From Myrica gale (taxonomy: Eukaryota > Streptophyta > Magnoliopsida > Fagales > Myricaceae), in assembly GCA_963930655.1 (NCBI GenBank), contig OZ005618.1:3370001-3434000 (forward strand): a DNA stretch of 64,000 nt, written 5' to 3'. The notes beneath the pieces were generated by a model. It ran no database searches. It worked only from the letters and a program-made list of their open reading frames with translations, and was not told the DNA's origin. Below, one piece after another: positions 57,366-64,000 of this stretch. How positions within the stretch are numbered: the first letter of the stretch is position 1; each line of letters begins with the position of its first letter. A program made the translations under genes and the position numbers.

Positions 57366-60300
57366 CAATGGCGGATGTAGGGGGTGGCCCTGGGCGGCCG
57401 CTACCCATTACACCGCCCAAACAAAATTAGACGTAATTTTTTTTGGCCTAGGCCTGAGGGGGCCCCATTCCCAAAGGCCCAGACCAAACCATGTTTCGTA
57501 GCCCGCAGGGCCTGGGCCCGTTAGGCCCAGAACCTTTATTTTTTAATATGCAGAGGGTGAAATGGTGTCGTTTCACCCTCTGCCTTAAAAAAATCAAACG
57601 GAAAAAGGCCATTCTCTCAACTCTATCTCTCTCTCTTCTCGACCCCTCTCTCTCTTCCTCGCCCACCGTTGCACAACCCGCACCACAGTGCCCACTGGCG
57701 GCTGCCGCACTCTCTTTCTCTCTCTCTCGGTCTCTGCCTCTTATTCTCACCCACTGTCGCAGCCGCACGCGCATCTCTTTCCACTGGCCCACTGCACCAC
57801 CGTGCCCACTACCCCGTTGTCCACCGCTGACCGCCCACTACCGGCTTCCACACCACTGCTGCTGCACCAGCCGCACTGCCGCACCACTGCCGAATTTTCT
57901 CTCCCTCTCTCGGTCTCTGCCTCTCTCTCTATGGACTCTCAACTCTCTCTCTCAATCTCATTATTTTATTTTTTTCGGTTTCAATTTTTGCAGGATCCTA
58001 AAGATTTTATACTTGAAAATTGTTGGAACTCCGACCCCTGGTATGTCTCTCTATCCAAGATTCTCTCTCTACAATTCAGTTGAAAATTTCATTTATTTAG
58101 TATGCTAAAAATGCTTTAGGATTTGAAATTTTGTGATTTGTGAAATTGTTGGACAATTGGAAGAAGAGATTGAATTGATTTGGATATTTGTGATTTGTGA
58201 AATTGTTGGAGGATGAGATTGAATTGGTTTGGATATTTGTGGTTTTGTGAAATTGTTGGAGGATGAGATTGAATTGGTTTAGATATTTATGGTTTGTGAA
58301 ATTGTTGCAGAATTAGATTGAATTGGTTTGAAATTTGGATATATGTGATTTGTGAAACTGTTTATTTGAATTGGTTTTTGAAATTATTTTCATTTTTGAA
58401 TAATTTGATTATAATATGAATTGAATGCAATGTAATTAGATTGTAATTTGAATTTGAATTGAGGATTTTGACATTTTGTGAAATTGGGGATTTTTTAGCA
58501 GTATCATTTTTAATTAATTTGATTGTAATGTCAATTGAATTAATTATATTGGAATTTGGATTTTTGAGTTGTGATCCAATTGATTGTCTTCACTTTGTTT
58601 AGATAATGGATAAGTTTGTGATAAAAAAGTCATGCAGCGTGGAGTCGTCTAATACTCCTAACGCGACTACTAATTCTGAAACAGATATTAGTTCAAAAAG
58701 ACTTCGCATAATGTTTAGCCCGGATGATATTATTGCTGACCCAGGGTTACGTAAACTCATTGAAGAATGTGATGTTGGGATTAGGGATCAAGTTTGTAGG
58801 GAGTACTTGATCAAAGATCATTTTCAACCCAGTGACCATGATTTTCCCAAATAATACGGGTAAGAAATAAGGGGTTTTAGGGAGGTATGATTTAAAGATT
58901 TTAATTGGCTGGAATATATTGAATGAAAGGATGAAACATGTTGCTTGTGGTGTTATCTGTTTAGGCGACCTAGAGGAGGAAGTCCGGAGGAGATAAGTTT
59001 ACATCTTCGGGATTTAACAATTGGAAAAAGACTGAAAATTTTTAGTTAACATGTTGGTGCACATGATAGTGCTCACAATGAAGCTAGAAGACAATGTGAA
59101 ACACTTGAAAATCAACGACAAAGTGTGTCGTACATGTCATCGCATTCGTTTAACAGCGATTTTAAATGTCGTTTGTAATCTTTTGGGGGCAAGGATTCGT
59201 TTTCGTGGCCATGACGAGTCCGATAGTTCAATAAGGAATGATAATTTTCTTGAGCTTCTGAACATGTTTTGCCAACGTGATGAAAAGATTGCTAAGACAT
59301 TTAACACTAATGCTGCTGGAAACAACCAAATGACTGCTCCAAATATTCATAAGAAAATGACGAGTGCTTGTGCAGCTCAAACCACACTTGCCATCATTAA
59401 AGAAATTGGAGATGAATTTTATTCTCTTATGATTGATGAGTCTCAATATAATTTAGTGAATGAGCAAATGACAGTGGTTTTGAGATATGTGAACATACGT
59501 GGACAGGTGATTGAAATATTCCTGATACTTGTTCTGAATCTTTGAAAAAAGTATAGACAAATTATTTGCAAGACATGAGTTGTTAATATCCAGATTGAGA
59601 GGTCAAGGGTAAAATAGGGCATCAAACATGCGAGACGAGTTCAATAGGTTAAAGTCATTCATTTTGAGAGACAATCTTTCTTCTATCTCTATCCAATGTT
59701 TTGCTCACCAACTTCAATCGGTTGTTGTGGGTATTGCAAAGAATAACTTGCAAGTTGATGATTTTTTTAATTATACTTCCTTGATTGTGAATATGGTCGG
59801 AGCGTCATGTAAAAGGAAATATGTTCTTCGACAAAGTTGTCATAAGAAGATAGTAGAGCGGTTGGACAAGGGAGAGATTTCTAGTGGAAGGGGCAAAAAC
59901 CAAGAAATCAGTCTCGCACGACCAGATGATTACAATATTTCATTATAATATTAATAGACTATTTAGTTTTTTTTATTTGTTTATAGTTTTATAATTTCTA
60001 TAATATTGTAGGTGACACTCGTTGGGGTTCATACCACCTTACAATAATCCGTCTCTTCACAATGTGATCATCAGTATTGGAAGTGTTTGAATACATATAA
60101 GATGATGGTACTCTACCAGAACAAAGATCCATGACTATAAGTTTGATGGATAAGATGGAAAGTTTTGAGTTTGGATTCACTATGCATCTGTTGAAGAATA
60201 TAATGAGAATTACAAATGAATAATCACAAGACTTACAACGAAAAGATCAAGACATTGTTAATTCTATGAGTTTGGTTGGAGTTGTGAAGGAACAATTGCA

Positions 60301-61181
60301 AGAAATGAGAGATATAGAATGTGATGAATTTTTGGAAGAAGTCAAAACCTTGTGTGGATAACTCTGTTAGTGTGTCGAATATGAAAGAAATTATACCAAC
60401 TCGTAGTCGTTCAAGGTGTGAAGGGCAAACTATTACTTATTTCCATCATTTTCGTGTGGAAGTGATTTGCCAAGTTATTGATTTGATCATTCAGGATATG
60501 TATAATCAGTTCACAGAAGCAAGTACGGAGTTACTTCTTTACATAGCATGTCTTGATCCAAAAAATTCATTCTCAGCGTTTGATCATGTTAAGTTACGTC
60601 GTTTTGCTGAGCTTTATCCAAAAGATTTCACAGTAGATGATCATTTGATACTTAAAAATAAGCTTAATACCTATGTTAGAGATGTTAGAAAAAATGATAT
60701 TTTTTCCAGACTTAAAGATATTGGAGGTCTTGCTATGAAGATGATAGAGACCAAAAAGAATACTCTATTTCCATTAGTTTATCGACTTTTTGAGTTGACA
60801 TTGGTCTTACCAGTTGCGACTGCAATCGTTGAAAGAATATTTTCTGTGATAAAGATCATCAAGAATGATTTACGTAATAGGATGAGAGATTACTGGATGA
60901 ATGACTGCATGATAGTGTACGTCGAGGAAGAAGTTTTTAAAACTATTGAGAACAAAGACATTTTGCAACATTTTCAAAAGATACAAAAACGTAGGATGCA
61001 GTTGTCATCTCTCAGTTGAAGTACATAGTACGACAAATGTATTCTAATATTTTTAATACTTTTAGTTTTTAATTTTCGATATTGTAATTCTAAGACAATT
61101 TTTTACATTACGAATGAATTTTTTTATTATTATTTTGCATTTAAAGTTTAACACCGTAATTTTTTATTCTGGATGCCACTG
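57366..61181 (+). mobile_element. hAT transposon copy B, dead
   Basis: 3816 bp, same ends and same flanking octamers as copy A (TGCACTAG 57358-57365, TACACTAA 61182-61189). Identical insertion site means it was copied with the segment and did not transpose independently. It is shorter than A mainly by one ~115-bp tandem unit in the leader intron. Confidence 0.85.
58606..61019 (+). pseudogene. hAT transposase copy B, broken but better kept
   Basis: Pieces: 58606-58854 (N-terminus ending HDFPK then TAA, as in A), 59051-59545 (DUF4371 part, longer open than in A, GDEFYSLMIDESQYN), 59628-59948, and 60321-61019, a 232-residue open frame with the hAT dimerisation region (LPVATAIVERIFSVIKIIKN, then NRMRDYWMNDCMIVYVEE). 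Where A has TAG at 40061-40063, B still has a Trp codon. Shared and private lesions give the order of decay. Confidence 0.85.
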
Positions 61182-61189
61182 TACACTAA

Positions 61190-61520
61190 CCAAGGCCAAG
61201 CTCTTGAATCTACAAAATGTTGTACTCGGAGGGTCACCACTCAAAGGATTATAATTCTCTTCCAAATACTGTCGTCGTTGAATAGCTACAAGTTCCAACC
61301 CTCGAAGTCTTTTATTTTTTTTCTTCCTTTTTTCATCTAATTAATTTATCGGTGTCGTACTTACCCGTTAATGAATGAAGTTGAAAGGTACGCGTAGAAA
61401 AAAGAATGCATTAACGAATGAAGTTGAAAGGTACGCGCATGTTTGAGCCCAGTTAATTAATTGGCTCAAAATTTTAAGTTTACTATTAAAGATGCATAGA
61501 ATAAAGGTACGCGAGCGTTT
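61190..61520 (+). other. Single tandem unit and promoter-deletion joint (unit B)
   Basis: One flank unit (61182-61440) is followed by short filler. Then ATGCATAGAATAAAGGTAC (61492-61510), which in unit A lies at about 42626, is joined directly to GCGAGCGTTTCGGCTGAAG, which in A lies at about 43328. Some 680 bp of GINT1 upstream sequence is thus missing from B. Confidence 0.8.
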
Positions 61521-61652
61521 CGGCTGAAGTAGAGAAAGAGCGTAAGGAGCAATGGTATCGACAATGGTATCGGCGGTAGTTGCTGCGACACGAGCTTGAG
61601 GTGCTGGTACAGGTGGCGGTGTAAGGAGCACCAGCACGGAAGTCAGCAAAGC

Positions 61653-62233
61653 ATGCTCTCATCCGGGTTACTCTTCTTCTTAGGTTGCTTGTGCTGTACG
61701 GATTGTTTGCCATGCTCTACGCTTGGCTCGCCTTCAAGCCTGGCTGCCACTCCTCGTCGCTCGGGTGCCTGGAGGACAATGAGGGGTCCTGGTCGGTCGG
61801 TGTTTTCTACGGGGACTCTCCGCTGTCTCTCAAACCCATTGAAAGGGTGGGTTTCGTTCATTCACTGGTTCTTATCCTTCTATTTCATTGCTCCCAAAAC
61901 CAAAATAAGCAAATAGAGAAATATATTATTTTTCTCTCTTTTTGGAGAAAAAATGGATAATTTTTGTAGACAGGATTTTGTATTCACCTGTCATCATTAT
62001 CTTTTTTTGTTGCCGGTTTTGCGTTTGCTTTTTCTTTTTCTTTTCCTTTTTTTTCCTATAAATGTAAGCACTTGTGAGTGTACTGGATTGTGGAATTTCG
62101 GTGGGTGCAGATGAATGTGGGGAAAGATGAGAGTGCAGCGTGGCCAGTGGCTAACCCAGTTGTGACATGTGCTTCGGTTTCTGATGCTGGTTTCCCTAGC
62201 AACTTTGTTGCTGATCCCTTTCTTTATGTTCAG
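61653..62233 (+). pseudogene. GINT1-like second copy (exons 1-2), broken
   Basis: Exon 1' 61653-61846 (194 nt against 195 in A) lacks one C between 61690 and 61691, shifting frame after MLSSGLLFFLGC. The rest of exon 1' (LAFKPGCHSSSLGCLEDNEG and so on) stays readable one frame over. Exon 2' 62111-62233 is intact, and both keep GT and AG borders. With the upstream region also deleted, expression of a full protein is unlikely. Exons 3 and 4 would lie outside the window. Confidence 0.85.
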
Positions 62234-64000
62234 GTAGTAATTATTCCTGTTAAATTGGTCTCTCTCTCTCTCTCTTTAACTATGATTTTTATTTTATTTT
62301 CTTGGCTGAAGTTTGCTTATTTCTTGTTTCTTGTGCATGACAGAGTGCTATTATTTCACAGCGTGCGTGCAACTTAGTTGGCTAGCGTTTGTTTATTGTT
62401 TGAACAATACAGATACAACTTACAAGAATTCATGAGTTTCAAATGAGCGTGCGTGCTTGTGCGTGCAGGTTCTTAACACAGATATAATTTATTTCCCTTT
62501 TAATCTGACACGGTTTTTGTGTTTGTATGGTTTGAAACTGGGGATTTGCATTCGTTTGTGATTTTACGGTCTCTGACTCTCTATTCCCAACTAGTTTGTT
62601 TGGTAAGTTGGGTCAGGGGATTTTATCCATGATAGATTCCGCTAACCCAGATTCTCAAGGGAAAGTAACGATGATCACTAGTTATTCCTTTAACATTTCA
62701 AATGCTTGCACAGTGGTGCACTCGTTTTTTGTTTATGCCCGCTTTTGAAGTCTCTGAAGGACCAAAGAGTTGCAGTTCAATTAGTATCTTTGAGGTTCCC
62801 TTGGGATTGAAGGTTGACTGAGTTCAAGTGCAAAAATTGAAGGAATTGGGATTTCATTGTTCTCGTGGGTGCCGAAACAAAGATAAGAAGATGACAAATA
62901 AAAGTAAAAAAACACTTGAAAGGGACGAGGAGAACGACATATAGTGCATAATTTAGCCAGGAAGACCTTTTTCATTTGAAACAAGTTGTGGGTAAATGAG
63001 TGCTATATTCCGTGGTGGTCATCTAAACAAGTTGGGTTATATATTGCTTCAATGACAGTTTTAAAGCTTCTCGCAACAGGTAGAACACTGAAGGAACAAT
63101 AAAGAATGGCTGAGATTTTCTATACAAGTGGTCTCCGCCTGGCTTTTAGGACTCCTATGTAGCTCTGACTTCTTTGAAATACACCTTTCCTCTGACTTCT
63201 TAAATAAGGGCACAACCCCTGAGTTTATGTATATCGTAGAGGGAGTGCCTTCACACACTAAAATGAACCGATTATATAAAATTTGTCGAAGTGAATTGCA
63301 TCATAATAATAGTTCCTAACTGTAGAAGTTCTTGTGGCATTAAACTATTTTGCCCTAGGTTGTTGACGTGATAAGTAGAATTCTAACTATCGTAGATGCA
63401 TTATAAATTTAAGTTCCTGTGGATACAAACTGTTCCGAAATTCCAATTTTACCTTTTCTGCATTAAACTTAACTCCGGAAGTGGGGCCAAAATGGACGTT
63501 GGCTTTGCTATGAGTGTTGACATTGTGGGACTTGGTTAATTTTTCTAGACCATAATGGAGACTTGTTGAGGAGCCATATGGAATTTGGTATATAACGATG
63601 GTGTAGGTTGCAATGGTTCTCAGTCACAGCCCACCTGGAACTAACATAAGTGTTTCCATTGTTTCGACAGGAAGTCCGCCTTCTCACTTCGGAACATGGG
63701 ATGATCGTTTTATAAAAAATAATAAGATTTTTAAGATTTTTTATAAAATTGTGAATATTTATATAAATTTGAGTTTTATAAGTTTTTATTTAAAAATTGG
63801 TATAAAAATTTAAAGATATTTAATTTTTATTAAAATTTGTAAAAAGGTGTAGAGAGATGTATTGATATCATTTTTAATAAAAAATATTGAAATTTGAGGA
63901 AAAAGTATAAAAAGAGAAGATTTGTTATATTTTTTTTAAAAGGTATTGATATTTGTATAGAATGTTTTTTTTATATATATTTTGGATGTGTGGATGTTAA
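62234..64000 (+). other. Intron 2 of GINT1 second copy
   Basis: Nearly identical to 44058-45780 in unit A, including the AT-rich MITE-like insert (63700-63930). The two sequences diverge after about 63950. No coding sequence before the edge. Confidence 0.75.

Larger units (their letters stand above)
56235..64000. repeat. Segmental duplication, unit B (cut by window edge)
   Basis: Same order and direction as unit A from 35499. The first 35 bp matches A 35499-35535, then B skips about 110 bp of A (35536-35646). B has an extra ~500 bp (56630-57130) with a hAT 3' remnant, lacks four of the five ~465-bp tandem units, and lacks ~680 bp before GINT1 exon 1. The unit runs past the window; exon 3 would be expected just beyond 64000. 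Confidence 0.88.

Noticed and set aside
57491-58108. 205-codon plus-strand Ser/Pro/Leu-rich frame in hAT copy B
   Set aside because: Translation of the CT-rich leader; the matching frame in copy A is broken and no domain is seen.

Overview
This window is plant nuclear DNA, most likely from a woody eudicot, although the species cannot be named from sequence alone. The evidence is AT-rich spacers, GT-AG introns of plant size, Ty1/copia and Ty3/gypsy elements, TRIM, MITE and hAT elements, and three recognisable plant housekeeping genes: a SEC12-like ER protein, a chloroplast farnesol kinase and a GIPC-sphingolipid glucosaminyltransferase. I saw no bacterial, organellar or CRISPR-like content. 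All exon limits were read by eye from splice signals and reading-frame continuity.

Layout. 1-1139 is spacer with a long inverted repeat. 1140-11645 is a nearly intact, young Sirevirus-type copia retrotransposon on the minus strand, with 1238-bp LTRs differing at 5 positions, TSD CAGTT, a tRNA-iMet primer site and a third ORF. 12566-15160 (+) is a prolyl carboxypeptidase-like (S28) gene with three lesions. 16330-24117 (-) is a complete ten-exon SEC12-like/PHF1-family gene; its 3-kb intron 8 carries a gypsy solo LTR (18100-19408, TSD CCAAC). 24642-25256 is a TRIM element (TSD AAAAT) whose interior is a degenerate ~23-bp tandem repeat. 27490-29906 (+) is a complete six-exon farnesol kinase gene (FOLK). 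29907-35498 is gene-poor, with a Tourist-like MITE and a second probable TRIM.

From about 35499 to the right edge the window is a direct segmental duplication. Unit A (from 35499) and unit B (from 56235) each carry the same dead hAT transposon (36392-40350 and 57366-61181) followed by a GINT1-like gene (GT64 glucosamine inositolphosphorylceramide transferase). In unit A the hAT 3' end plus flank was amplified into about five ~465-bp tandem units. In the same unit the large last exon of GINT1 was triplicated: 4a has lost 11 bp at the catalytic DDD motif, 4b is only a tail, and 4c is open. In unit B the promoter region is deleted and exon 1 has a 1-bp frameshift. The spacer between the units holds LINE, CACTA and foldback remnants and a patchwork copy of SEC12-like intron sequence.

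The live genes probably act independently (ER export, isoprenoid salvage, Golgi sphingolipid glycosylation). What unifies the region is repeated local duplication and decay. The best-supported functional GINT1 model joins exons 1-3 to exon 4c and skips 4a.
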